From Streptomyces longispororuber (lineage in GTDB: Bacteria; Actinomycetota; Actinomycetes; Streptomycetales; Streptomycetaceae), in contig NZ_JAMOLN010000003.1 of assembly GCF_024448165.1 (NCBI RefSeq), positions 1 through 64,000 of the forward strand: a stretch of 64,000 nucleotides of DNA, read 5' to 3'. The notes under the pieces are model-generated. The model saw only the letters and a list, made by a program, of their open reading frames with translations, did no database searches and was not told the DNA's origin. Made by a program: the position numbers and the translations under genes. Each line of letters opens with the position of its first letter. The first letter of the stretch is position 1. Positions 30,301-40,279 of this stretch are shown here, in pieces.

Positions 30301-31308
30301 CTAGCCCGCCCGGTACGCCGTCCAGCTGTCCTTCATGCGCTGCACCTGACCCGCGGTGAACTGGTACATGCAGGAGTCGTACGTGTAGTCCATGAAGTTG
30401 TGGATCGGGTCGACACCCGTCTTGTTCGTGCAGGTGTCGCGCCCGGTCGGGCACTCGAACGCGGCGCTCTTCTCGGCCGGGGTGTCGGAGACGTAGTCGC
30501 CGTTGCCGTTACAGCCGCCCTGGAAGGTGTGGTACAGCCCCATCCAGTGGCCGATCTCGTGGGTGCCGGTGTCGCCCTCGTTGTAGTTCGTGGCCGAGCC
30601 GCCGGGCAGCGAGGTGTCGAGGACGACCACGCCGTCGTCGGACGGGTTCGACTTGTACGAGGACGGGAAGGTCGCCCAGCCGAGCAGGTCCTGGCCGAGG
30701 TTCGCGGTGTAGAAGTTCAGCGCGTTCGCGCCGCCCTTGCGCAGCGTGGTCTTCATCGACTTCTCGGCGGCCGAGCCCGGGGTGATGCCGTTGTACCAGG
30801 AGGCGTTGTCCGTGTAGTCGGTCGCGACGAGCTGGAACTGGTAGCCGGAGTCGGTGTTGCCGGTGCCCTGCCCGCTGTAGGCGGCGTTCAGGACGCTGAT
30901 CTGGTTGGCGATCGACGTGGCCGACAGCTTGCCGGTCGTGCCGTCGTGGATCACGTGGACGTACACCGGGATCGTGGTCGACGCCGCGGCGCTCAGGCCC
31001 CGCTCCAGGGTGCCCTCGGCACGCAGCTTGTCGAGTCTCTTCTGCAGGGCCGCGTCCATGGCCTTGGCCTGCGTCGCGGTGAGCTCGTTGGGCTCCTGGG
31101 CGTGGCCGGCGCCGGTCGGCTTCTTCTCGCGGGCGAGGGCGTTCGTGTCGGTCGCGCACTTCTCGGCGGCGGTGGTCTTCGTGGCGGCGGCGCTGCCGGT
31201 GGGGGCGGAGAGCGGGACCAGGGCCAGGGTTCCGGCCAGCACCGCGGTGCCGAGCAGCCGGCGGCGCAGGCGCTGGGATATCGGGGTGTTCCGGGTGAGG
31301 GTGGTCAT
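30301..31308 (-). CDS. Secreted M43-like zinc metalloprotease
   Basis: The 335 residues have a Sec signal peptide (about 1-42, ending APTGSAAA) and a propeptide-like helical stretch. The catalytic domain has the metzincin motif H250-E-I-G-H254-W-M-G-L-Y-H260, and the Met-turn is M306 in NFMDYTYD. The pattern matches the M43 pappalysin (cytophagalysin) family. Cysteine pairs in GGCNGNG and DTCTNKTG suggest disulfides. ATG 31308 has GAGGAG upstream. The target protein is unknown. Confidence 0.9.
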   Translation of the reverse strand: MTTLTRNTPISQRLRRRLLGTAVLAGTLALVPLSAPTGSAAATKTTAAEKCATDTNALAREKKPTGAGHAQEPNELTATQAKAMDAALQKRLDKLRAEGTLERGLSAAASTTIPVYVHVIHDGTTGKLSATSIANQISVLNAAYSGQGTGNTDSGYQFQLVATDYTDNASWYNGITPGSAAEKSMKTTLRKGGANALNFYTANLGQDLLGWATFPSSYKSNPSDDGVVVLDTSLPGGSATNYNEGDTGTHEIGHWMGLYHTFQGGCNGNGDYVSDTPAEKSAAFECPTGRDTCTNKTGVDPIHNFMDYTYDSCMYQFTAGQVQRMKDSWTAYRAG

Positions 31309-31623
31309 TCTGGGCTCCTCGCGGACGCGAGCGGGGAGGGACTTCCTCGCCGCCGCCGGGAGATTACGTGGTCATGTCACGTCAGGAAGAGCAGGGAACT
31401 GGTCGCGTCGATCACGGAGTTGTGCCCGGCAAACCGGGGCAAGCGGGAGAAGAAATTCGCCCGGCGTCCGGAGTTTGAGACGCGGACGTAACGGCAGGGG
31501 TTACCGGGGTGGGTGGTGTGTCCGCATTCGGCCCCGCGCGAGGCCGCGTCCGCACCACCCACCGTGAGCGGCGTCATCCGCTCGTAACGCCCTTACCGGT
31601 GGCCGGAATGCAGTGCACAGCCA
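31309..31623. other. Intergenic region between the metalloprotease and phoD
   Basis: This 315-bp stretch has no gene. Near the protease it holds a small inverted repeat ACGTG (31366-31370) and CACGT (31378-31382) that could be its operator. Near phoD it holds the hairpin listed below. Confidence 0.6.
31508..31563 (-). terminator. Probable terminator of phoD
   Basis: GGTGGGTGGTG (31508-31518) pairs exactly with CACCACCCACC (31553-31563), and a smaller CGGCC and GGCCG hairpin lies inside the loop. It lies 61 nt past the phoD stop on the minus strand. No T-run follows. Confidence 0.5.
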
Positions 31624-33291
31624 TCACCGTACGGGCGCGTCGACGCGCTCGACCTTCTGCGTGCCGCTGAGCGTGCGGTACGAGCGCTTCCAGGAGGTCG
31701 TGGCGTTCTTGTCGGTGCGGTCGGAGATCACGTAGTAGTCCATCTGCGCCCGCTCCGCCGTGACGTCCAGGACGCCGTAGCCGTGGGAGTCCATGTCCAG
31801 CCACTTCACGTGCCGGTTGGCCGCCTTGACGGCGCCCTCGGCGACCGTGGAGAGCGTGTCGGGGGCGACGTGCAGGATGTCGTCGAGGTTGTCGGACGTC
31901 ACCGACGTGACGACGAACTCCGTGGCCGCGGACGGCGAGAGCGGATAGGTGCCGGCCGTCACCGGTACGTCGTTCGCCCATGCCATGTGGATGTCGCCGG
32001 TCAGGAAGACGGTGTCGCGGATACCCTTCTCGCGCAGGTGCGAGATGAGCTCCTTGCGGTCGTGCGTGTAGCCGTCCCACTGGTCGACGTTGATGGCCAG
32101 GCCCTCCTTCGGCAGGCCCAGCAACTCCGCGAGCGGGCCCAGGAGGTGGGCGGGCAGCGCGCCGAAGGCGACCGGCGAGATCATCACCGAGGTGCCGACC
32201 AGCTTCCAGCGGGCGTCGGACGCGGCGAGCCCCGACTTCAGCCAGTCGAGCTGGGCGCGGCCGGTGATCGTGCGGTCCGCGTCGTCCACGTCGCCGTTGC
32301 CGACGCTCGACTGCTGCGAGCGGAACGAGCGCAGGTCCAGCAGGTGCAGATCGGCCAGCTTGCCGAAGCGCAGCCGGCGGTAGACGGTGCCCGCGGTCGA
32401 CGCGCGGACCGGCATCCACTCGAAGTACGCCTGCTTGGCCGCCTGCTGACGGGCCGCCCAGTCGCCCTCGGTGCCCGGCGTGTGGTTCTCGGCGCCGCCC
32501 GACCAGGCGTCGTTGGCGAACTCGTGGTCGTCCCAGATCGCGATCAGCGGGTGCGCGGCGTGCATCGCCCGCACGTCGTCGTCCGTCTTGTGCAGGCCGT
32601 GCCGGATCCGGTAGTCGGCGAGCGAGACGATCTCGTGGGCGGGCTGGTGCGGGCGGACGGTGTACTTCGCCTCGGGGTACTCGCCCGTCTTGTACTCGTA
32701 GAGGTAGTCGCCGAGGTGGAAGACCGCGTCCAGGTCGGTGCGGGCGGCCAGGTGCCGGTACGCGGAGAACCAGCCCGCCTCCCAGTTGGCGCAGGACACC
32801 ACGCCGAAGCGCAGGCCCGCGGCGGAGGCGTCGGCCGCGGGCGCGGTGCGCGTGCGTCCCACCGGCGAGTACGCGTCACCCACGGAGAAGCGGAAGTAGT
32901 AGACGCTCGCCGGGCGAAGGCCCCGCACGTCGGCCTTCACGGTGTGGTCCGACGCGGCGCTCGCGGTCGCCGTGCCGCGGCCCACGACCGTGCCGAACGT
33001 CTTGTCCTCGGCGATCTCCCAGCTCACCCGGGTGTCCGGGCCCTGGCCCGAACCGGGCACCGCCGCCGCGGTGGGCGTCACGCGGGTCCACAGCAGGACG
33101 CCGTCGGGCAGCGGGTCGCCGGACGCGACGCCGTGCAGGAAGGCGGGCGCCTCGGCGGCCCGGGCGGAGGCCGCCGAGGCGAGCGGGGCGGCGAGCACGG
33201 CACCGGCGGCCGCGGCCTTCACGACCGTACGGCGGCGCGGGGTGAGGGAGTTGGCGGAGTTGTGCGGAACTTCAGGGAATCGACTGGTCAC
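31624..33291 (-). CDS. phoD: Tat-exported alkaline phosphatase PhoD
   Basis: Secreted metallophosphoesterase that releases phosphate from esters and belongs to the Pho regulon in Streptomyces. The 555 residues have a twin-arginine signal ([15 protein letters not shown]19-R21), an N-terminal Fn3-like PhoD domain (about 45-140) and a C-terminal phosphatase domain. Metal-site motifs are [18 protein letters not shown] and [13 protein letters not shown] 33291 is the chosen start. An ATG at 33318 would put nine residues ahead of the signal. Only about 30 bp separate the start from a strong hairpin. Confidence 0.93.
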   Translation of the reverse strand: MTSRFPEVPHNSANSLTPRRRTVVKAAAAGAVLAAPLASAASARAAEAPAFLHGVASGDPLPDGVLLWTRVTPTAAAVPGSGQGPDTRVSWEIAEDKTFGTVVGRGTATASAASDHTVKADVRGLRPASVYYFRFSVGDAYSPVGRTRTAPAADASAAGLRFGVVSCANWEAGWFSAYRHLAARTDLDAVFHLGDYLYEYKTGEYPEAKYTVRPHQPAHEIVSLADYRIRHGLHKTDDDVRAMHAAHPLIAIWDDHEFANDAWSGGAENHTPGTEGDWAARQQAAKQAYFEWMPVRASTAGTVYRRLRFGKLADLHLLDLRSFRSQQSSVGNGDVDDADRTITGRAQLDWLKSGLAASDARWKLVGTSVMISPVAFGALPAHLLGPLAELLGLPKEGLAINVDQWDGYTHDRKELISHLREKGIRDTVFLTGDIHMAWANDVPVTAGTYPLSPSAATEFVVTSVTSDNLDDILHVAPDTLSTVAEGAVKAANRHVKWLDMDSHGYGVLDVTAERAQMDYYVISDRTDKNATTSWKRSYRTLSGTQKVERVDAPVR

Positions 33292-33322
33292 GGCCGACCA
33301 CCTTACTGACCAGTACATGCCG

Positions 33323-33355
33323 AGGGCGGGCGAACCGGAAGAGTTCGCCCGCCCT
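33323..33355 (-). terminator. Terminator of the DsbA-like gene
   Basis: A 13-bp perfect stem (33323-33335 with 33343-33355) with a 7-nt loop lies 12 nt after the stop of the DsbA-like gene and only 32 bp ahead of the phoD start. It contains a GTTCGCC heptamer on both strands, which resembles part of a PHO box. Confidence 0.7.
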
Positions 33356-33366
33356 TCAGCCACGCG

Positions 33367-34185
33367 TCACGCCTTGAGCGCCTTGTCCACCGCCGCGTTC
33401 CACTCCTCGACCGTCATCGGCGCGTTCTCACCGTCAGAACCGGTGATCTTCTTGCCGTCCACGACGAAGGACGGAGTGCCCTGCACGCCGAACTTGTTGT
33501 CGTCGAAGTTCTTCGACATCTCCAGCGCCCACTTGTCGAAGGTGCCGTCCTTGACGTCCTTCTGGAAGGCCTTGTCGTTCTTCAGCTCGGGGACGGTGTT
33601 CGCGATCTTGATGAGGTACGCGTCGTCCTTGAACTTGTCGTCGGTCTCCTCCGGGTGCCACTTCTTGGAGTACAGCGCCTCCTTGTAGTCCCAGAAGGCG
33701 TCCTTGGAGACGTTCAGAGCGGCGCCCAGCGCGCTCAGCGCGTTCTTGGAGCCCTCGCCCTGGAGGTTGGTGTCGAGGAAGGTGGCGCCGACGTACTGCA
33801 GCTTGTACTTGCCGTCGTCGATGTCCTTCTTCACGGTCGTGCCGACCGTCTGCTCGAAGGAGGCGCAGACCGGGCAGCGCGAGTCCTCGAAGGCCACGAC
33901 GGTCTTCTTGGCGGAGTCCTTGCCCAGCGTCACCGTGGTGTTGTTCTTGCCCGTGGTGTTCTTCGGGGCGACCAGGGCCTGGTCCTTGGCGGCGTCCCAG
34001 TAGGACGGCTCGTTGCCCTGCACCACCAGGTAGCTGACGACACCGGCTATCGCGAGGACACCCACGATGGAACCGGCGACGATCGACTGGCGCTTCGCCT
34101 TGTCCTTCTTCGCCTGGCGCTCGCGCTCGACGCGCAGCCGCTCACGGGCCGCCGTCTTCGCCTGCTGACTGTTGCGCTTGCTCAT
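33367..34185 (-). CDS. Membrane-anchored DsbA-family thioredoxin protein
   Basis: The 272 residues have a Lys/Arg/Glu-rich cytoplasmic stretch (about 1-33), one membrane segment (about 34-55) and an extracellular thioredoxin fold of the DsbA/DSBA-like (thioredoxin_4) type. The active site is C104-P-V-C107, and a cis-proline is in QGTPSFVVDG. It probably forms or repairs disulfides in exported proteins. ATG 34185 has GGAG upstream. It is cotranscribed with the membrane protein gene 66 bp upstream. Confidence 0.9.
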   Translation of the reverse strand: MSKRNSQQAKTAARERLRVERERQAKKDKAKRQSIVAGSIVGVLAIAGVVSYLVVQGNEPSYWDAAKDQALVAPKNTTGKNNTTVTLGKDSAKKTVVAFEDSRCPVCASFEQTVGTTVKKDIDDGKYKLQYVGATFLDTNLQGEGSKNALSALGAALNVSKDAFWDYKEALYSKKWHPEETDDKFKDDAYLIKIANTVPELKNDKAFQKDVKDGTFDKWALEMSKNFDDNKFGVQGTPSFVVDGKKITGSDGENAPMTVEEWNAAVDKALKA

Positions 34186-34251
34186 GATCCGTACTCCGTA
34201 GATTCGTGAAAGAGGGGGGACTGTCGTGCGCTGGGCCCGGCCCGGGAGGGC

Positions 34252-34947
34252 TCAGGCGGCCAGGCACGGCGGTCCGCGCCGTCCCACGGAGTGCACCCAG
34301 ATCCTGGTGTGCGCGGCCGCCACGCGGGTGGCGGGGCGCGTGCCGGGGGCCGCGGGCTCCCGGTGCGCGGTGACCGCGGCGCAGGCGAGCAGCAGCGGCC
34401 GGAAGGTGAACGCGGCCACCGCCCGCAGCAGTTGGGCCAGCGCCTGCTCGCCGCGGCGCAGCCACGCGGCCGCGAGCAGGCCGACCGTGACGTGCGCGCC
34501 GAGCAGCAGCCAGGACGCGGCAGGGTCGGAGTGGGCGAGCAGGGCCGCGGCCCGGTCGGTCCCGCCGGTCATCCGCGCCAGCGGCGTCCCGACGTTCCCC
34601 GCGCACAGCACGTCGAAGCCGAACGAGCGCAGGGTGCCCGCGACCGGGCCGCCCGCCTCGCCGTAACAGATGTGCTGGCCCGTGGTGAAGACCGTGTCGG
34701 CCGCCAGCTCCAGCGGCACGAGCAGCGCCGCGATCCGGCCGAAGCGGCGCTCGCGCCCGGCGAGCGCGTACGCGATCACGAAGACCGCGCCGGCGATCGC
34801 GGCGACCGTCGGCAGCGGCAGGGGGACCCGGGACAGCAGGACGTGCGACGCGGCGGAGAGCGTCACGACGAGTGCCGTGAAGAGGGCCGCGCGCACGGCT
34901 CTGAGCTGGGTCCCGGATATGTCGTCCATCGCCGAGGAGTGTGCCAT
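34252..34947 (-). CDS. Membrane protein of unknown function
   Basis: I do not recognise this 231-residue protein. It has about five hydrophobic segments (roughly 17-37, 42-62, 72-90, 145-165 and 178-195) and a basic tail ending RRGPPCLAA. Cysteines and histidines occur in HICYGE and VLCAGN. It shares a strand and a short gap with the DsbA-like gene, so a role in thiol redox or in the same envelope process is possible, but this is inference. ATG 34947 has AGGAAG upstream. Confidence 0.75.
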   Translation of the reverse strand: MAHSSAMDDISGTQLRAVRAALFTALVVTLSAASHVLLSRVPLPLPTVAAIAGAVFVIAYALAGRERRFGRIAALLVPLELAADTVFTTGQHICYGEAGGPVAGTLRSFGFDVLCAGNVGTPLARMTGGTDRAAALLAHSDPAASWLLLGAHVTVGLLAAAWLRRGEQALAQLLRAVAAFTFRPLLLACAAVTAHREPAAPGTRPATRVAAAHTRIWVHSVGRRGPPCLAA

Positions 34948-34984
34948 GGCTTCCTGTAGGCGATGCCTAAAGGGTGCCTGTGCG

Positions 34985-36310
34985 TTACAGACCGGGAATC
35001 CGGCCGTTGCGGAACAGGTCCACGAAGATCTGGTGGTCCGCACGCGCGCGTGCCCCGTAGGAGTGCGCGAAGTCGACCAGGATGCCCGCGAACCCGTCCT
35101 CGTCGGCGGCGATCGCCGCGTCGATGGCGCGCTCCGTGGAGAACGGCACCAGCGACTGGCCCGACAGGTCGTCCGCCGCCGCGTGCATCGTCGCCGTGGC
35201 CCGGCCGAGGTCCGCGATGACCGCCGCGATCTCCTCCGGGTCGTCGATGTCGCCCCAGTCCAGGTCCACCGCGTACGGCGACACCTCGGCGACCAGCTGA
35301 CCGGAGCCATCCAGCTCGGTCCAGCCCAGCCACGGGTCCGCGTGCGCCTGCAGCGCGCGCTGCGAGATGACCGTGCGGTGGCCCTCGTGCTGGAAGTACT
35401 CCCGGATCGCCGGGTCGGTGATGTGCCGCGACACGGCCGGGGTCTGGGCCTGCTTCATGTAGATGACCACGTCGTTCTCAAGGGCGTCGCTGTTGCCCTC
35501 CAGCAGGATGTTGTACGAGGGGAGGCCGGCCGACCCGATGCCGATGCCGCGCCGCCCCACGACGTCCTTCACCCGGTACGAGTCCGGGCGGGCGAGGGAC
35601 GACTCCGGCAGCGTCTCCAGATAGCCGTCGAACGCGGCCAGCACCTTGTAGCGCGTCGCCGCGTCCAGCTCGATGGAGCCGCCGCCCGGCGCGAAGCGGC
35701 GCTCGAAGTCGCGGATCTCCGTCATCGAGTCGAGCAGTCCGAAACGGGTCAGTGAGCGGGCGTCGCGCAGCGCGTCCAGGAGCGGGCCCTCGGCCGTGTC
35801 CAGCGTGAAGGGCGGCACCTCGTCGTTCTTCGCGCCCGTCGCCAGCGCGTGGATGCGCTCGCGGTAGGCCGCCGCGTACGTGCGCACCAGGTCGGTGATC
35901 TGGTCGTCGCTGAGCGCCTTGGAGTAGCCGATCAGCGCCACGGAGGCGGCGAACCGCTTGAGGTCCCAGGTGAACGGTCCGACGTAGGCCTCGTCGAAGT
36001 CGTTCACGTTGAAGATCAGGCGGCCCGTGGAGTCCATGTACGTGCCGAAGTTCTCCGCGTGCAGGTCGCCGTGGATCCACACCCGGCTGGTGCGGTCGTC
36101 CAGGTACGGGCCACCGTGCTGCTCGCGCTCGACGTCGTGGTAGAAGAGGCACGCCGTGCCGCGGTAGAAGGCGAAGGCCGACGACGCCATCTTGCGGAAC
36201 TTCACCCGGAACGCGGCGGGGTCGGCGGCGAGCAGCTCGCCGAACGCGGTGCCGAAGACGGCGAGGATCTGCTCGCCGCGCTGCTCAGCGGTGGGCTGCT
36301 GGTCCGACAT
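34985..36310 (-). CDS. DUF2252 protein (kinase-like fold)
   Basis: A 441-residue cytoplasmic protein of the DUF2252 family. The motifs WIHGDLHAENFG and NDFDEAYVGPFTWDLKR correspond to the catalytic and metal-binding segments of aminoglycoside-phosphotransferase-like kinases. Its substrate is unknown. ATG 36310 has AGGAGG upstream at good spacing. The gene is divergent from dnaE, with 177 bp between their starts. Confidence 0.88.
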   Translation of the reverse strand: MSDQQPTAEQRGEQILAVFGTAFGELLAADPAAFRVKFRKMASSAFAFYRGTACLFYHDVEREQHGGPYLDDRTSRVWIHGDLHAENFGTYMDSTGRLIFNVNDFDEAYVGPFTWDLKRFAASVALIGYSKALSDDQITDLVRTYAAAYRERIHALATGAKNDEVPPFTLDTAEGPLLDALRDARSLTRFGLLDSMTEIRDFERRFAPGGGSIELDAATRYKVLAAFDGYLETLPESSLARPDSYRVKDVVGRRGIGIGSAGLPSYNILLEGNSDALENDVVIYMKQAQTPAVSRHITDPAIREYFQHEGHRTVISQRALQAHADPWLGWTELDGSGQLVAEVSPYAVDLDWGDIDDPEEIAAVIADLGRATATMHAAADDLSGQSLVPFSTERAIDAAIAADEDGFAGILVDFAHSYGARARADHQIFVDLFRNGRIPGL

Positions 36311-36487
36311 CGCTCGGTGCCTCCTGGTGCAAATGGTGCGTGAGATGTGCGACACGCAAGACAGGTGTTCTGCCCTGTCCAACGCCCGACCGTACTCCGG
36401 AGTGCCCGCGGGTTGTCAGTCACCGGTCGTAGACTTCCAAGCTGTCCCCGACCTGTCGCCGCGCGTTTGCCAATGGAGGCCCTCACC

Positions 36488-39400
36488 GTGTCAAAGCCGC
36501 CCTTCACGCACCTGCACGTCCACACCCAGTACTCGCTGCTGGACGGTGCCGCGCGGCTGAAGGACATGTTCAACGCGTGCAACGAGATGGGCATGTCGCA
36601 CATCGCGATGTCCGACCACGGCAACCTCCACGGGGCGTACGACTTCTTCCACTCCGCGCAGAAGGCGGGCGTCACGCCGATCATCGGCATCGAGGCGTAC
36701 GTCGCCCCGGAGTCCCGGCGCAACAAGCGGAAGATCCAGTGGGGCCAGCCGCACCAGAAGCGCGACGACGTCTCCGGTTCCGGTGGTTACACCCACAAGA
36801 CGATCTGGGCGGCGAACAAGACGGGACTGCACAACCTCTTCAAGCTGTCCTCGGACGCGTACGCCGAGGGCTGGCTGCAGAAGTGGCCGCGCATGGACAA
36901 GGAGACGATCTCCCAGTGGAGCGAGGGCCTGATCGCCTCCACCGGCTGCCCCTCCGGTGAGCTGCAGACGCGACTGCGCCTCGGCCAGTTCGACGAGGCC
37001 CTCCAGGCCGCCTCCGACTACCAGGACATCTTCGGCAAGGACCGGTACTTCCTGGAGCTGATGGACCACGGCATCGAGATCGAGCGCCGGGTGCGCGACG
37101 GTCTCCTGGAGGTCGGCAAGAAGCTCGGCATCCCGCCGCTGGTGACGAACGACTCGCACTACACGTACGCGCACGAGTCGGTCGCGCACGACGCCCTGCT
37201 GTGCATCCAGACCGGCAAGAACCTCTCCGACCCGGACCGCTTCCGGTTCGACGGGACGGGCTACTACCTGAAGTCGACCGACGAGATGTACGCCGTCGAT
37301 TCCTCGGACGCCTGGCAGGAGGGCTGCCGCAACACGCTCCTGGTGGCCGAGCAGATCGACACGACCGGCATGTTCGAGAAGCGCGACCTCATGCCGAAGT
37401 TCGAGATCCCGGACGGCTTCACCGAGGTCACCTGGTTCCAGGAGGAGGTCCGGGTCGGCATGGACCGCCGCTACCCGGGCGGCGTCCCCGAGGACCGCCA
37501 GAAGCAGGCCGAGTACGAGATGGACATCATCATCCAGATGGGGTTCCCGGGGTACTTCCTGGTCGTCGCCGACTTCATCATGTGGGCGAAGAACAACGGC
37601 ATCGCGGTGGGCCCCGGCCGTGGCTCCGCGGCCGGCTCGATCGTCGCGTACGCCATGGGCATCACCGACCTCGACCCGATCACGCACGGCCTGATCTTCG
37701 AGCGGTTCCTCAACCCCGAGCGCGTCTCCATGCCCGACGTCGACATCGACTTCGACGAGCGCAGGCGCGTCGAGGTGATCAGGTACGTGACCGAGAAGTA
37801 CGGCGCCGACAAGGTCGCCATGATCGGCACGTACGGCAAGATCAAGGCGAAGAACGCGATCAAGGACTCCGCGCGCGTGCTCGGCTACCCGTACGCGATG
37901 GGCGACCGCCTCACCAAGGCGATGCCCGCCGACGTCCTCGGCAAGGGCATCGACCTCTCCGGCATCACCGACCCCAAGCACCCGCGCTACAGCGAGGCGG
38001 GCGAGATCCGGGGGATGTACGAGAACGAGCCGGACGTCAAGAAGGTCATCGACACCGCCAAGGGCGTCGAGGGCCTGGTCCGGCAGATGGGCGTGCACGC
38101 CGCCGGCGTCATCATGTCCAGCGAGCCGATCGTCGACCACGCCCCGATCTGGGTGCGCCACACGGACGGCGTGACCATCACGCAGTGGGACTACCCGCAG
38201 TGCGAGTCGCTCGGCCTGCTGAAGATGGACTTCCTCGGCCTGCGCAACCTGACGATCATGGACGACGCCGTCAAGATGGTGAAGTCCAACAAGGGCGTCG
38301 AGCTGGAGATGCTCTCGCTCCCGCTGGACGACCCGAAGACCTTCGAACTGCTCTGCCGCGGTGACACGCTCGGCGTGTTCCAGTTCGACGGCGGCCCGAT
38401 GCGTTCGCTGCTGCGCCAGATGCAGCCCGACAACTTCGAGGACATTTCCGCCGTCTCGGCCCTGTACCGGCCGGGCCCGATGGGCATGAACTCGCACACG
38501 AACTACGCGGAGCGCAAGAACGGCCGCCAGGAGATCACGCCGATCCACCCGGAGCTCGAAGAGCCCCTGAAGGAGACGCTGGGCCTCACCTACGGCCTCA
38601 TCGTGTACCAGGAGCAGGTGCAGAAGGCCGCCCAGATCATCGCCGGGTACTCGCTCGGCGAGGCCGACATCCTGCGCCGCGTGATGGGCAAGAAGAAGCC
38701 CGAGGAGCTGGCGAAGAACTTCGTCCTGTTCCAGGAGGGCGCCAAGAAGAACGGCTACTCCGACGCGGCGATCCAGGCCCTGTGGGACGTCCTGGTGCCC
38801 TTCGCCGGCTACGCGTTCAACAAGGCGCACTCCTCCGCGTACGGCCTGGTCACCTACTGGACCGCGTACCTGAAGGCCAACTACCCGGCCGAGTACATGG
38901 CCGCGCTGCTCACGTCCGTGAAGGACGACAAGGACAAGTCCGCCGTCTATCTGAACGAGTGCCGGCGCATGGGCATCAAGGTGCTCCCGCCGAACGTGAA
39001 CGAGTCGGTGCACAACTTCGCCGCCCAGGGCGACGACGTGATCCTGTTCGGCCTGGAGGCAGTCCGCAACGTCGGCACGAACGTGGTCGACTCGATCATC
39101 CGCTCGCGCAAGGCCAAGGGGAAGTACGCCTCGTTCCCCGACTACCTCGACAAGGTCGAGGCGGCCGCGTGCAACAAGAGGACGACCGAGTCCCTCATCA
39201 AGGCCGGCGCGTTCGACGAGATGGGGCACACCCGCAAGGGCCTCACCGCGCAGTACGAGCCGATGATCGACAACGTGGTCGCGGTCAAGCGCAAGGAGGC
39301 CGAGGGCCAGTTCGACCTCTTCGGCGGGATGGGCGACGAGGGCGCCACCGACGAGCCGGGCTTCGGGCTCGACGTCGAGTTCTCCACCGACGAGTGGGAC

Positions 39401-40030
39401 AAGACGTACCTGCTCGCCCAGGAGCGCGAGATGCTCGGCCTGTACGTCTCCGACCACCCGCTGTTCGGTCTGGAGCACGTGCTGTCCGACAAGGCGGACG
39501 CGGGCATCGGCCAGCTGACCGGCGGCGACTTCTCCGACGGCGCCGTCGTCACCGTCGGCGGCATCATCTCGGGCCTGCAGCGCAAGATGACCAAGCAGGG
39601 CAATGCCTGGGCGATCGCGACCGTCGAGGACCTCGCCGGCTCCATCGAGTGCATGTTCTTCCCGGCGACGTACCAGCTGGTGTCGACCCAACTCGTCGAG
39701 GACGCCGTGGTGTTCGTCAAGGGCCGGCTCGACAAGCGGGAGGACGTGCCGCGCCTGGTCGCCATGGAGATGCAGGTCCCCGATCTGTCGAACGCGGGCA
39801 CCAACGCACCGGTGATCCTCACCATCCCCGCCCTGAAGGTGACCCCGCCGATGGTCAGCCGCCTCGGCGAGATCCTCAGCCACCACCGGGGCGACAGCGA
39901 GGTCCGGATCAAGCTCCAGGGCCCCCGCAAGACCACGGTGCTGCGCCTCGACCGGCACCGGGTGAAGCCCGACCCGGCGCTCTTCGGTGACCTGAAGGTG
40001 TTGCTCGGCCCGTCCTGTCTGGCGGGCTGA
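36488..40030 (+). CDS. dnaE: DNA polymerase III subunit alpha DnaE
   Basis: Replicative polymerase catalytic subunit (DnaE1 type). The 1180 residues comprise an N-terminal PHP domain (HLHVHTQYSLLDG), the polymerase core with catalytic D419 and D421 in PDVDIDFDERRR, a fingers region with GPGRGSAAGS, a helix-hairpin-helix domain and an OB domain near the C-terminus. GTG 36488 has GGAGG eight bases upstream. An ATG 15 bp further up would overlap that site. The gene ends at a strong bidirectional hairpin. Confidence 0.97.
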   Translation: MSKPPFTHLHVHTQYSLLDGAARLKDMFNACNEMGMSHIAMSDHGNLHGAYDFFHSAQKAGVTPIIGIEAYVAPESRRNKRKIQWGQPHQKRDDVSGSGGYTHKTIWAANKTGLHNLFKLSSDAYAEGWLQKWPRMDKETISQWSEGLIASTGCPSGELQTRLRLGQFDEALQAASDYQDIFGKDRYFLELMDHGIEIERRVRDGLLEVGKKLGIPPLVTNDSHYTYAHESVAHDALLCIQTGKNLSDPDRFRFDGTGYYLKSTDEMYAVDSSDAWQEGCRNTLLVAEQIDTTGMFEKRDLMPKFEIPDGFTEVTWFQEEVRVGMDRRYPGGVPEDRQKQAEYEMDIIIQMGFPGYFLVVADFIMWAKNNGIAVGPGRGSAAGSIVAYAMGITDLDPITHGLIFERFLNPERVSMPDVDIDFDERRRVEVIRYVTEKYGADKVAMIGTYGKIKAKNAIKDSARVLGYPYAMGDRLTKAMPADVLGKGIDLSGITDPKHPRYSEAGEIRGMYENEPDVKKVIDTAKGVEGLVRQMGVHAAGVIMSSEPIVDHAPIWVRHTDGVTITQWDYPQCESLGLLKMDFLGLRNLTIMDDAVKMVKSNKGVELEMLSLPLDDPKTFELLCRGDTLGVFQFDGGPMRSLLRQMQPDNFEDISAVSALYRPGPMGMNSHTNYAERKNGRQEITPIHPELEEPLKETLGLTYGLIVYQEQVQKAAQIIAGYSLGEADILRRVMGKKKPEELAKNFVLFQEGAKKNGYSDAAIQALWDVLVPFAGYAFNKAHSSAYGLVTYWTAYLKANYPAEYMAALLTSVKDDKDKSAVYLNECRRMGIKVLPPNVNESVHNFAAQGDDVILFGLEAVRNVGTNVVDSIIRSRKAKGKYASFPDYLDKVEAAACNKRTTESLIKAGAFDEMGHTRKGLTAQYEPMIDNVVAVKRKEAEGQFDLFGGMGDEGATDEPGFGLDVEFSTDEWDKTYLLAQEREMLGLYVSDHPLFGLEHVLSDKADAGIGQLTGGDFSDGAVVTVGGIISGLQRKMTKQGNAWAIATVEDLAGSIECMFFPATYQLVSTQLVEDAVVFVKGRLDKREDVPRLVAMEMQVPDLSNAGTNAPVILTIPALKVTPPMVSRLGEILSHHRGDSEVRIKLQGPRKTTVLRLDRHRVKPDPALFGDLKVLLGPSCLAG

Positions 40031-40045
40031 CCGGCACCGACGACG

Positions 40046-40085
40046 AGCGAGGGGCGCACCCGGATGACCGGGTGCGCCCCTCGCT
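40046..40085 (+). terminator. Bidirectional terminator after dnaE
   Basis: An 18-bp perfect stem (40046-40063 with 40068-40085) closed by an ATGA loop lies 15 nt past the dnaE stop and 26 nt past the stop of the convergent small gene. It has no T-run. Confidence 0.85.
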
Positions 40086-40111
40086 GTGTGCCGCGTGCCG
40101 TGCGGCGTACG

Positions 40112-40279
40112 TCAGTTGTGGCCGAAGCGACGCTCACGGTGCTTCCGGGCCACGTCCCCCGGGTTCGCTTCGACGGCCGACTTCATCTCGGACTCCATCG
40201 CGGACGACCGGGCCTGCTGCTCCTGGGACTGCGCGGCGGTCTTCTGCTGGTTGCGATTCTGCTTGCGGTTCTTGGCCAT
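40112..40279 (-). CDS. Small basic protein of unknown function (55 residues)
   Basis: ATG 40279 has a strong AGGAGG ten bases upstream. The product starts MAKNRKQNRNQQKTAAQ and ends VARKHRERRFGHN. It is rich in Lys, Arg, Gln and Asn, lacks membrane segments and looks intrinsically disordered. It lies convergent to dnaE and divergent from the NYN gene, with an AT-rich spacer upstream. I know no assigned function. Confidence 0.75.
   Translation of the reverse strand: MAKNRKQNRNQQKTAAQSQEQQARSSAMESEMKSAVEANPGDVARKHRERRFGHN

Noticed and set aside
36491..39958. Minus-strand ORF of about 1150 codons opposite dnaE
   Set aside because: Antisense shadow caused by GC3 bias in dnaE. It has no recognisable motif.
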